Positions 21,901 through 27,378 of a stretch of DNA of 64,000 nucleotides are shown here, in pieces. The notes beneath the pieces were generated by a model, which made no database searches, was not told the origin of the DNA, and was given only the letters and a program-made list of their open reading frames with translations. The DNA lies in contig JAIXWX010000002.1 in assembly GCA_027491075.1 (NCBI GenBank), positions 159,905-223,904 on the forward strand, written 5' to 3'. Source of the stretch: Flavobacteriales bacterium (GTDB taxonomy: Bacteria; Bacteroidota; Bacteroidia; Flavobacteriales_D; Sanyastnellaceae). Within the stretch, counting starts at the first letter, position 1. Every line of letters starts with the position of its first letter. The translations under genes were made by a program, and so were the position numbers.

Positions 21901-22922
21901 CTCTCTTCCCAGCAACAGGAACTTGGACCGCAATCAGTTTTGATCCAACCGGTACAATCACTGACGTGAATGATCCAGCTACTACCATTACTTCAATTCC
22001 ACTGAATGAACACCTATTCGTGTGGTGCATTGATAATGGTGTTTGTGCGAACACTGTATCATGTGACACCTTATCCATTTATGTAAACGACAGCACCATT
22101 GCTGCTGCCAATGCCGGAAATGACATCGTGTTCTGTGGTGCACCTGACTCGCTGATTATGCAAGCGAGCATTGCAGTAGGACTTGCTGAAGGATACTGGA
22201 ACTATGACGACGGAACATACATCTTCTCAGACTCCACGTTCCACGAGAGTATCGTTTATGGTTTCCAAGTTGGAGAAAATACATTTACATGGACCGTCGA
22301 TAACGGTGCCTGTGGAATTTCCTCGGACGAGGTGACTTTCTTAGTATACGACCCTGGACTTCCCGCAGCAGATGCAGGAGAAAGTCAAGCGATTTGTGAA
22401 AGCAAATTCCAACCGTTCAATCTAACCGCAATTGCTCCCGATCCTCCCGCTACTGCATATTGGGATATAATCAGCGGTCCAATACTCATTTCTGACACCT
22501 TGGCTGCGGATGCTCAAGTAATTTCACTTGGTCAAATTGAGGAACAATTAGTGGATGTGCCAAGCACACTGGTTTGGATAGTTGATAATGGTCTTTGTGG
22601 AATCACAACAGATACCGCGGTGTACATTCTTGAAGACTGTCTAACCGTAGAAGTTCCAGACGCCTTCTCTCCTAATGGAGACGGGGTGAACGATATCTTC
22701 TTCATTCCTAACTTAGAAAGTTATCCAAGACATTCATTAAAAATATTCAACCGTTGGGGAACACAGGTATTTGAAGCGGCCCCGTACCCTAACAACTGGG
22801 ACGGAACTTCTCAGCATCCTGCTACAATTGGCGAGGAATTACCTGTTTCCACCTATTACTATATCCTTGACCTAGGAAATGGTGAAGAAGCCTTCCACGG
22901 ATTTGTATATCTAAAACGATAA
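9966..22922 (+). CDS. Giant (4318 aa) secreted repeat adhesin-like protein with gliding motility-associated (type-B T9SS) C-terminal domain
   Basis: Signal-like N-term; IgGFc-binding-like N-terminal region (IQAVHRVAGTENQSLVTLKGKNALGEDFRCGSQ...NNTNVFIDGSATPAATLNAGQFFDW); cadherin-like YTAPFNFVGRDTVTFVVENEFG; about 41 repeats; C-term VEVPDAFSPNGDGVNDIFFIPNLESYPRHSLKIFNRWGTQVFEAAPYPNNWDGTSQ...YYYILDLGNGEEAFHGFVYLKR. Confidence 0.93.
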   Translation: MKFNTSFSLKAIVAVLLMAASIPFNVLRAQFDTEFWMPPLWEVGVGSRNQPSNLFITTPFNFPVTVNIQTLDGTTFNFTGTVITGTPLIVPLSTTLGQTNIAGIANTNRGLRITSSAPIQAVHRVAGTENQSLVTLKGKNALGEDFRCGSQVRNLNANYGPLEVHFISVMATENNTQVQFQTPFTMNGNSGPLTNPHTITLQAGQSYLIRGNTPIEHVCGARVTSNRPIVVTSGSTHTRISGSGANAADAGIDQLVPVGLAGNEWVCIKGNNNNPWDYAIIVATQNNTNVFIDGSATPAATLNAGQFFDWTMTGSFGAPHYFRTDRPAFCYHVSGCSLDEEVDMSAMPEISCTGSRYIEFSKFNVTGLNEIMQILIPPTAESTLRINNVDYDLWPGIIVNTVPGLPGWRAATIPNANVPLDVILTSQGFFHAGWLTGNSATGAFGYLSGFNDAFEFQDPSAAQPIPTTIYNVATLCQGQSVDHCLRVFSCGANNFIDSFNGNEGNIVIAPPSAPHDTCFRYTAPFNFVGRDTVTFVVENEFGFEGSIDLVFTVVNPNTPINAGADQFICSGSSATLSAVNPDPLAVGYWTVAQGTGTLVNPNSPTTVVNNLSFGPNSFVWHQDYPSCGIQRVDLVQVFRFSGAPPTANAGPDANLCSGNSYTMQANAPGVAATGTWSITSGTATIQNINSNTSLVTNLAVGINTFVWNISNGPCPLGESQDVMVINVFNQNHPAANAGPDQEVCQGSFSFISVAGNNPIVPATGQWSVIAGSGTFANANSASTTITGLSIGTNTFRWTINNGPCGLLNDEVTIVVFSPSSPAANAGPDQTVCLPDNSATLAGNSPIAPATGTWSVIQGTGSFSNANSPSATVSGLSLGINRFRWTLNNGPCPGAITTDEVVITVFPVSQPSANAGPDQTFCFTSTPITATLSGNAPTAPGTGQWSLISGSGTIANPNSVTTTVTGLSLGQNVFQWTLNNGSCDAAVFDQMIITVFNGSLSTANAGADGVVCFPTTTYTFAATNPALPASGSWSQVSGPAGAVISTPSAANSQVTNLTTGTYVFRWTINNGPCGSAVFDEMTLSVFNAPSQVSNAGPDQFLCFTGIATVTTTMAANAATAPSTGIWTVVSGSATINNPTSPTTTVTNLPVGITILRWTINSGTCGSSNDLVALFVFSAGQSVANAGPDQSICSSQTTVNLSGSPIISPATGTWSQVSGPSTVSFGSVDAPNSTVTGFVPGVYTLQWTVNNGPCATPSILSDQIVITVFPVGQAPSNAGPDQSICNTTSSVNLNGNAPTFPATGQWTVVNGSGTFTNPTSPITSVTGMSVGTNCYRWTISNGPCGAPTFDEICITVFDNNQAIANAGPDQNICLPTNTAAFAGNTAVFPATGSWTLINGTGIIANNTVQNTSVNGLSLGVNTFRWTINNGSCGTITTDDVVITLFNNALAPPNAGPDASLCTPNSTYTMQGSSVSAPALGVWTLVSGTGTIGSPNSPTANISGLGIGANVFQWTTLNGPCPAGLNFDQMTIFVFDENQLNANAGPDQFLCSTGSPVNTTMAGSPVVFPGSGTWTIIQGSGNIISPNSPTTTITNLGIGENRFAWTVNNGPCANAVTSDIVSIFVFSGSQASANAGPDQNLCSTNPNTTLAANSVIFPGTGTWSVVQGTATFDNTSNPNSAVTGLATGTNILRWTINNGPCVPGITFDEVTIIVFDNNQPAAVAPSDFSTCSNAGPITLTGNAFAFPATGGWSLFSGTGTLANANTSITTVSGLGLGTNVFQYTINNGPCGAPTVDQVAITVFSADQPIANAGSDQSLCLPTNSAFLNGSPLISPATGTWTLVSGTGIISSPNSSSTTVTGLSIGQNIFRWTISNGPCSPATTLDEVTITIFNNLQAAANAGPDQSICEPVTSATLAGNAAPFPASGQWTWISGPTTPSIVSPSSSNTTVNGLGVGANVFRWTVLNGPCAPSSTTDDVTILIFDDNQPAANAGPDQFLCSPTFNTQFAANNAIFPATGTWALVSGSGTINNPNSPTSTVTGLSIGENVFRWTISNGPCIGAVTEDLVSIFVFDSAAPSANAGADQSICTPASSVTMTANAAIFPGVGTWTLVSGGGTIINPNSPTTAITNLSVGENVFRWTINNGNCGTSITEDLVSIFVFNEFSPVANAGSDQDLCTPITSTTLVASSPIFPASGFWSLISGTGTIISPNNPTTLVTDLSIGPNVFRWTSNNGPCATGITTDDVIITIFNGGASAPNAGLDQELCSPDFDTSLNADAAVFPGIGSWSVTSGTGTFTNINDPNSNVTGLSIGINVFRWSVNYSTCGSPFDEVSIIVYDSSQLPSNAGPDQELCTPNTSTNLQANSVIAPGIGTWTLIEGSGAISNPNDPNTLVTNLAVGENIFVWTIDNGPCLVAPFTTDSVTIWVFDELNPMANAGPDQELCTPTTSASLTGSSIIFPASGAWTIIQGSGTITEPTSPSTTITGLSVGETIVQWTVSNGPCANSITSDQISLFLFDQNQAPANAGPDQFICTPTTSTTLTGNAVTFPATGQWVLLSGTGTISNPNNPITTVSGLSIGANTFQWSINDGPCAVGFTSDVVTIFVYDENNPNANAGPDQEICTPNSAVNMAASTYTFPATGQWTIVSGFGNIINPNDPNTAITNLPVGTNVFQWTIDNGPCANGITSDIVEIHVFDQNAPLANAGADQEWCDPTSSTILNATAPAIPGIGSWSVLSGPPSIVIANVNDPNSEISGLEVGETVLLWTVYNGPCNNTNSFDQVSIFLFDDNQTVADAGDDQQICTPQTSTTVSANILIFPATGQWTLLSGGGVIENPSSPLTQINDLPVGVNTFCWTIDNGPCTPPTTTDCVTIEVFDSEQSDAFAGEDQELCLPTNETTLTGSAVVGASAGAWTLIQGSGDILAPNSAVATVTNLQQGENIFRWTVDNGSCGSTFDEVSIYLFDPNAPEANAGDDATYCTPTSTHAMNANTPASPGVGTWEIVSGPGFTGTGTIDNVNNPNANISGLVIGENRFSWTIYNGPCEPPTTDFISIFINDENQPAADAGSDQEICLPQTAVDMDANMAIFPAFGTWTLLEGDGNIISINDSTTSIIDLAVGENIFQWTIENGACNPPITSDLASIFVFDPDAPEADAGPDQSFCEPVSTTNLQALTPSTPGFGTWTLVGGNGTIDNINDPNTLITDLEVGENCFLWTVYNGPCEEPTEDLVCIYIFPEDQQPANAGPDQQLCTPNTETQMNANSVTFPAVGNWVLLSGQGDPINPSDPNTVVTNLGLGINEFMWVIDNGSCENPLSTDVVTISVFDNTLEDANAGADQAFCLPTNSTTVNGSNISAAATGLWYNIDGGGDIENPTSPTTAITNLPIGNNTFVWFVDNGPCGTSSDTVNIAIFNPDEVIAIAGNDASYCTPSDSHCMSASSPSEPAIGTWVLITGTGNINDIHDPNTCITGLTVGENIFMWCIDNGPCGLTCDVISIFVYNINTPNANAGEDIEICLPQDEVNMNASAAEFPAIGIWTLIGGEGYITDLNNPLGLMDSLELGVNTFVWTVNNGVCPNGITSDTVEVRVFDPGLLPPNAGPDQFICTPLNSVIMAGNEPAAPSFGYWNLINGSATIIDSLSGNTIVTDLAVGINEFVWTYYNSSCENSAPADTMRVLVYDQNQPPANAGPDQEWCFPTNSTVMSANPPIVPAVGQWTLISGSATFSDIFDPNAAVTNLAPGTNVFVWTIDNGPCPDAITTDTLEIRIFLPDAPVANAGEDLSLCTPVDCIEMQALEPTDPQTGTWSFISSVNGSGPISNGALNDLNDPNAELCALAVGVHTLEWSIYNGPCNNNTSDQVVISVYDNTAPAANAGEDIFLCAPESSTVLAANSAVFPGVGSWSIASAQGPNGPLNSGSFSNFNDPQAAISGLEIGIYTLVWTIDNGPCGMPTSDTLIIQINNPLSPNADAGPDQSFCLNFADATMNANVPLFPATGTWTAISFDPTGTITDVNDPATTITSIPLNEHLFVWCIDNGVCANTVSCDTLSIYVNDSTIAAANAGNDIVFCGAPDSLIMQASIAVGLAEGYWNYDDGTYIFSDSTFHESIVYGFQVGENTFTWTVDNGACGISSDEVTFLVYDPGLPAADAGESQAICESKFQPFNLTAIAPDPPATAYWDIISGPILISDTLAADAQVISLGQIEEQLVDVPSTLVWIVDNGLCGITTDTAVYILEDCLTVEVPDAFSPNGDGVNDIFFIPNLESYPRHSLKIFNRWGTQVFEAAPYPNNWDGTSQHPATIGEELPVSTYYYILDLGNGEEAFHGFVYLKR
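11640..22640 (+). repeat. About 41 tandem ~89-aa protein repeats ([S/P]xNAGPDQxxCxP...FPATGxWTxxSGxGTIxNPNSPxTTVTGLxxGxNxFxWTINNGPCxxxxDxVxIxVF)
   Basis: Counted by eye on the conserved A(N/D)AGxDxxxC anchor; period about 265 bp; each unit has one N-terminal and one C-terminal (NNGPC) cysteine. Confidence 0.92.
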
Positions 22923-22926
22923 GCGC

Positions 22927-23856
22927 ATGCAGAAAATTAAATCACTAGTTATCATCTTCCTGTTGATCATCAGTCAGGCAATGCGCTTAGCTGCTCAGCA
23001 AGACCCCATGTTCTCCCAGTACATGTTCAATATTTTGAGCATCAATCCAGCGTATGCAGGAAGTGCGGACCGAATCAGTGCCGTAGGTATTTATCGCTCG
23101 CAATGGGTAAAATTCGATGGAGCTCCAATAACACAAACGGTTACTGTGCATAGTCCCTTGCGCAAAGAAAGCTTGAGCATTGGCGGAACCGTCATCAATG
23201 ATAAACATGGCCCAGTAAATCAGACAGCGATATTTGCAGACATCAGCTATCGCATATTCCTAGATAATTCTAAACTCGCTTTCGGACTGAAAACAGGATT
23301 GAATTTGTACAGTGCGAATCTTTTAGAGTTAAATCCATTCATGGATAATGACCAGGCCTTTGCCGCAAATTTGTCCGCAAAACCATTGCCCAACTTCGGA
23401 TTTGGAATGATGTGGTATAGCAAGAGATGGTATGTTGGTTTAAGTTCTCCCCGCCTTCTACAAAACAAAATCATTGAAGGAGACATTCCCGACTTCCGCA
23501 ACAATCGAGAGCGAATGCATACTTTCCTCATAGCAGGTTATGTGTGGGATTTGAATTACTACGTCAAATTCAAGCCAACTATTCTACTCAAAGCGGTAAA
23601 TGGTGCGCCTCCAGGCTTCGATGTAACAGCCAACTTTATGTTCTATGATCGCTTGTGGCTTGGCGCAATGTGGCGCTGGAATGATGCAGTGGGAGCACTG
23701 ATTCAATATGAAATCAATAACAAACTGAAGTTTGGTTATGCCTATGACTACATCACCAGCGATCTCGGAAGATATACCTCCGGTAGCCATGAATTAATGA
23801 TTGGACTTGACTTTGGCAAAGGAAGCAAAGGAGATGTATCACCACGTTTCTTCTAA
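22927..23856 (+). CDS. Type IX secretion system membrane protein, PorP/SprF family
   Basis: MQKIKSLVIIFLLIISQAMRLAAQQDPMFSQYMFNILSINPAYAGSADRISAVGIYRSQWVKFDGAPITQTVTVHSPL...GGTVINDKHGPVNQTAIFADISYRI; classic PorP/SprF motif. Confidence 0.95.
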   Translation: MQKIKSLVIIFLLIISQAMRLAAQQDPMFSQYMFNILSINPAYAGSADRISAVGIYRSQWVKFDGAPITQTVTVHSPLRKESLSIGGTVINDKHGPVNQTAIFADISYRIFLDNSKLAFGLKTGLNLYSANLLELNPFMDNDQAFAANLSAKPLPNFGFGMMWYSKRWYVGLSSPRLLQNKIIEGDIPDFRNNRERMHTFLIAGYVWDLNYYVKFKPTILLKAVNGAPPGFDVTANFMFYDRLWLGAMWRWNDAVGALIQYEINNKLKFGYAYDYITSDLGRYTSGSHELMIGLDFGKGSKGDVSPRFF

Positions 23857-23866
23857 AAAAATAACC

Positions 23867-26041
23867 ATGAGTATCCGCTATTCTCTTATTATATTATTAT
23901 TGGCTTTGTGCTGCTTTTCTCAAGAATCATATGCACAAAAAGCCAAATTAAAAGTCGCTCAGACGTATTACGATCAGTTTGACTTTAAAACGGCTATTGA
24001 AATATACCGCGACATTCTCAGCAATCCCAAATTCGAGAATGACACTACCACCCTACGTCTCGCAGCTGATTGTGAGTTTAAATTGGCCCAGTTTGCTCAA
24101 GCTGAAGCATTGTTAACAAGACTCAACGCTCTTCCAACGGCAAATACAGAAGACATGCACCGCTTAGCAGATGTGTATAAAATCCAAGGCAAGTACCTAG
24201 AAGCCGTTGATACCTACAGAAAGATTTTATTGAAAAACCCCAAAGATGAAATAGCCCTTGAATACAGTGAAACCCCAGATTTCGCAAATAAGCTTCGAAA
24301 GGACTCTACGATGTATGAATTAAAAAATTCAGAAATCAATTCTGCGTCTTGCGATTTTGCTCCCGGCTTCTTTGTAAATGGAAAACTCATCTTCTCTTCT
24401 TCAAGAGGACTGGGTGTGGGCGCAAGAAGAAACTACAATTGGAACGAACAACCATACCTCAATAACTACTTGGCAAGCATTGGTTCTGATAGTTCGCTTT
24501 CCAATGTGGTGGTGATGGGATCTGATATCAACTCCAGATATCACGAAGGAACTGTAACCTACTCACCTAGCGATAATCTTCTCTACTTCACAAGAAACAA
24601 TCTCCTGAATGGTAATGTGAAAAAATCAAAAGATGGCCGATTGTATCTAGGTATCTACTATGGAGAAACATCATCGGGAGGAAACGTCTCCGATTTGAAG
24701 CCGTTCCCCTTTAACAATAAAGAATATACACTTCAACATCCAACCCTTACTTCCTCAGGGAAAAAAATGTTCTTCTCGTCTAACAAACCAGGAGGCTTCG
24801 GTGGAATGGATCTTTACTTTTCCATAAAGGAAAATGATGCTTGGCAAGAACCTAAAAACATGGGTGAAAAAATCAACTCCCCAGGCGATGATGTCTTCCC
24901 TTTTATCATCAACGACTCCACCCTTTACTTCTCTTCCAATGGCCGTCTCGGACTTGGGGGATTGGATATATTCTATGTTCAGCTTAACGGAGATACCGTA
25001 GTACAAAATTTAGGATATCCAGCAAATTCAGCATACGATGATTTTGGACTGGTCTTCTTCCCAAATGAAATCACAGGTTACCTCGTAAGCAATCGTCCAG
25101 GAGGAAAAGGAGATGATGATATTTATGAGTTCCGAATCTCCCCTCCTGACTTCATCAATATCAAAGGCCGAGTGGTTGATGCGGCAACGCTAATACCTCT
25201 CAAGAATGCCCTGGTAACAATCACCAATCAAGATGGCTCCGTCGTACAAGCCTTGACCGACGACCAAGGTATCTATACCCTCACTGCTCCATATAAATCA
25301 TTTGTGAAAATCGAAGGAGAAAAAAAGGACTACGAAAATGGAAATGTGGAATTGGCCACGAACCCAAGATCCACAGATTATACTGCGTCTGACATTGTGC
25401 TCAAAAAAGTCTCTTTCCTCGCTACGGGTAAAGTCGTTTATGACGTAGATGGTTCGCCTGCTCCTGGAGCAATAGTGCGCTTGCGTGATAAGACGGGTAT
25501 GCAACTAGACTCTTGCTATGTCAAGGAAGATGGATCCTATAAACTAGCACTCGAAGACAACAAAGAATACATTCTAGAAGCTTATAAAAAAGATTATGTG
25601 CTGCTTACAAAAGACGTTTCAAGTAAGAGCAATGGCCAGCGCTTCGTCAATACAGACTTTAGACTGTTCAAACTAGAAAAAGGAACTGTAGTACGCTTAG
25701 ATAATATTTATTATGACTACGGAAAATCAGACATTAGATCCGATGCTGCGCAGGAACTTAACAAACTCGTTCGAATACTGCAAGATAATCCAACTATGAA
25801 AATCGAGTTGAGTTCGCATACGGATGCGCGAGGCGGAGATGCTTACAACTTAAAGCTCTCCGATGCCAGAGCTGCAAGCGCTGTAAAATATATTAATTCC
25901 CAAGGAATAGATGCTTCACGCCTTGTTGCAAAAGGATATGGAGAAACAAAGCTCCTAAATCGATGCGCAAACAATGTACAGTGTTCCGATGAAGAACACC
26001 AATTCAATAGAAGAACGGAGTTTAAGATTCTAGATATCTAA
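23867..26041 (+). CDS. OmpA family protein with PD40/WD40-like beta-propeller, CarboxypepD_reg-like and C-terminal OmpA peptidoglycan-binding domain (PorE-like architecture)
   Basis: MSIRYSLIILLLALCCFSQESYAQ; FSSNKPGGFGGMDLYFSIKENDAWQEPKNMGEKINSPGDDVFPF; VKGRVVDAATLIPLKNALVTI; NIYYDYGKSDIRSDAAQELNKLVRILQDNPTMKIELSSHTDARGGDAYNLKLSDARAASAVKYI. Confidence 0.93.
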   Translation: MSIRYSLIILLLALCCFSQESYAQKAKLKVAQTYYDQFDFKTAIEIYRDILSNPKFENDTTTLRLAADCEFKLAQFAQAEALLTRLNALPTANTEDMHRLADVYKIQGKYLEAVDTYRKILLKNPKDEIALEYSETPDFANKLRKDSTMYELKNSEINSASCDFAPGFFVNGKLIFSSSRGLGVGARRNYNWNEQPYLNNYLASIGSDSSLSNVVVMGSDINSRYHEGTVTYSPSDNLLYFTRNNLLNGNVKKSKDGRLYLGIYYGETSSGGNVSDLKPFPFNNKEYTLQHPTLTSSGKKMFFSSNKPGGFGGMDLYFSIKENDAWQEPKNMGEKINSPGDDVFPFIINDSTLYFSSNGRLGLGGLDIFYVQLNGDTVVQNLGYPANSAYDDFGLVFFPNEITGYLVSNRPGGKGDDDIYEFRISPPDFINIKGRVVDAATLIPLKNALVTITNQDGSVVQALTDDQGIYTLTAPYKSFVKIEGEKKDYENGNVELATNPRSTDYTASDIVLKKVSFLATGKVVYDVDGSPAPGAIVRLRDKTGMQLDSCYVKEDGSYKLALEDNKEYILEAYKKDYVLLTKDVSSKSNGQRFVNTDFRLFKLEKGTVVRLDNIYYDYGKSDIRSDAAQELNKLVRILQDNPTMKIELSSHTDARGGDAYNLKLSDARAASAVKYINSQGIDASRLVAKGYGETKLLNRCANNVQCSDEEHQFNRRTEFKILDI

Positions 26042-27359
26042 TTCTCCAATCCTTCGGATAATAATTATTCTTCCGCTGGCCAATACATTTTATCCAGCCT
26101 AAAGGCAATCCTTTGTAGAAAATAGACACCCACCCTTGAGTGGGTGTCATAGCTTTGATATCTTCTCTTTTTAAAAAACGTAACGCATCGTCTGCATCCA
26201 GTTCCAGCGACATATAAGAACTAAACTTCCCCGCTAATAACCCACCATGACCGGGAATAAAATCCGACTTCTTCCACTCTCCCAGCTCCGTGCCAGACAT
26301 AGAAAAATAAAGGCTTTCAGAAAGATACTCAAACTCGTCGATCTTACACGGCACTTCAAAGAAGTGCCCCTCTTCTTGTATTACCAATTCACTTCGCACC
26401 GAATTAACATTCGGTACTTCTTCTAATCTAACTGCTTTAATTTTCTTTTTACCCTTTCCTTTGCCTCGACTACCAGCAGAAGACGTTTTTCTCAAAACAC
26501 AAACAAATAGACCCTCTCCTTTCGTTAAATGTGGATAAAAACGAAACGTTGAAACTCCATTATAAACTTCAAGTCGAATGCCTTCAAATGAGGGTATATC
26601 CAGAGTCATCTCCTCAAAGCCATTCTCCAAAAGCCAATCAATCGCACCCTCATTTTCTTCAGGCGCATATGTGCACGTGCTATAAACAAGATATCCACCA
26701 TCAGCAACACAATCCTTTACTTCCCGTAGTATATCTTTTTGTCTTTCCGAACATTGTAGCACGTTCTGAAAAGACCACTCCCTTATCGCATTGTCATCTT
26801 TTCTGAACATCCCTTCACCACTGCACGGGGCGTCGATCAATACCACATCGAAAAAATTCTTTACCCCTGAATAATCAGAAGCAGAGTTAGAGGTAACCAT
26901 CCAATTATCTCTACCCCATTTGGCCAGGTTCTCTCTCAATACGGAATTACGAAGCTTATTCACTTCATTCGCAACTAAAAATCCGTTTTCCCCAATTATT
27001 TCAGATAGCAAAATAGACTTTCCTCCCGGTGCCGCACACATATCCAAACATCGAATATTCGTTCGGTTTGATACTAACTTCTTCACAATGGCTCCAACAA
27101 ACATGGACGAACTTTCTTGAGGGTAATAGCCCCCTGCATGAAACAGAGGATCCGCGATAAAGGAAGGACGATGTTTCAAATAATATCCATTCTCCCACCA
27201 TGGAACGCTTTCTCCTAAAAATTCCAGCGGTAAAGAATGCTTTGGATTCAAGTGTAAACTATGCACTACTTCTTTAGAAATAGCATTAAGAAAAACCGAA
27301 GATTCATTCGGAAACTGTGATTCTATGCGCTGGATAAAATCCGAGGGAAGAATTTTCAT
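26022..27359 (-). CDS. rsmF: NOL1/NOP2/Sun (RsmF-like) 16S rRNA m5C methyltransferase
   Basis: CLDMCAAPGGKSILLSEII, VLIDAPCSGEGMFRKD, YSTCTYAPEENEGAIDWLLE. Confidence 0.9.
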   Translation of the reverse strand: MKILPSDFIQRIESQFPNESSVFLNAISKEVVHSLHLNPKHSLPLEFLGESVPWWENGYYLKHRPSFIADPLFHAGGYYPQESSSMFVGAIVKKLVSNRTNIRCLDMCAAPGGKSILLSEIIGENGFLVANEVNKLRNSVLRENLAKWGRDNWMVTSNSASDYSGVKNFFDVVLIDAPCSGEGMFRKDDNAIREWSFQNVLQCSERQKDILREVKDCVADGGYLVYSTCTYAPEENEGAIDWLLENGFEEMTLDIPSFEGIRLEVYNGVSTFRFYPHLTKGEGLFVCVLRKTSSAGSRGKGKGKKKIKAVRLEEVPNVNSVRSELVIQEEGHFFEVPCKIDEFEYLSESLYFSMSGTELGEWKKSDFIPGHGGLLAGKFSSYMSLELDADDALRFLKREDIKAMTPTQGWVSIFYKGLPLGWIKCIGQRKNNYYPKDWRIRYLES

Positions 27360-27378
27360 CTAACAAATATGAAACGAA

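Noticed and set aside
11640-22640. CRISPR array or tandem DNA satellite
   Set aside because: Periodicity is about 265 bp within a continuous ORF, with no identical short repeats and unique spacers; DNA copies differ at synonymous sites.
11640-22640. Repeat array as assembly artefact
   Set aside because: Units are diverged in sequence and codons, and the ORF stays open over 12.9 kb, so chimeric expansion is unlikely; exact copy number could still be verified with long reads.
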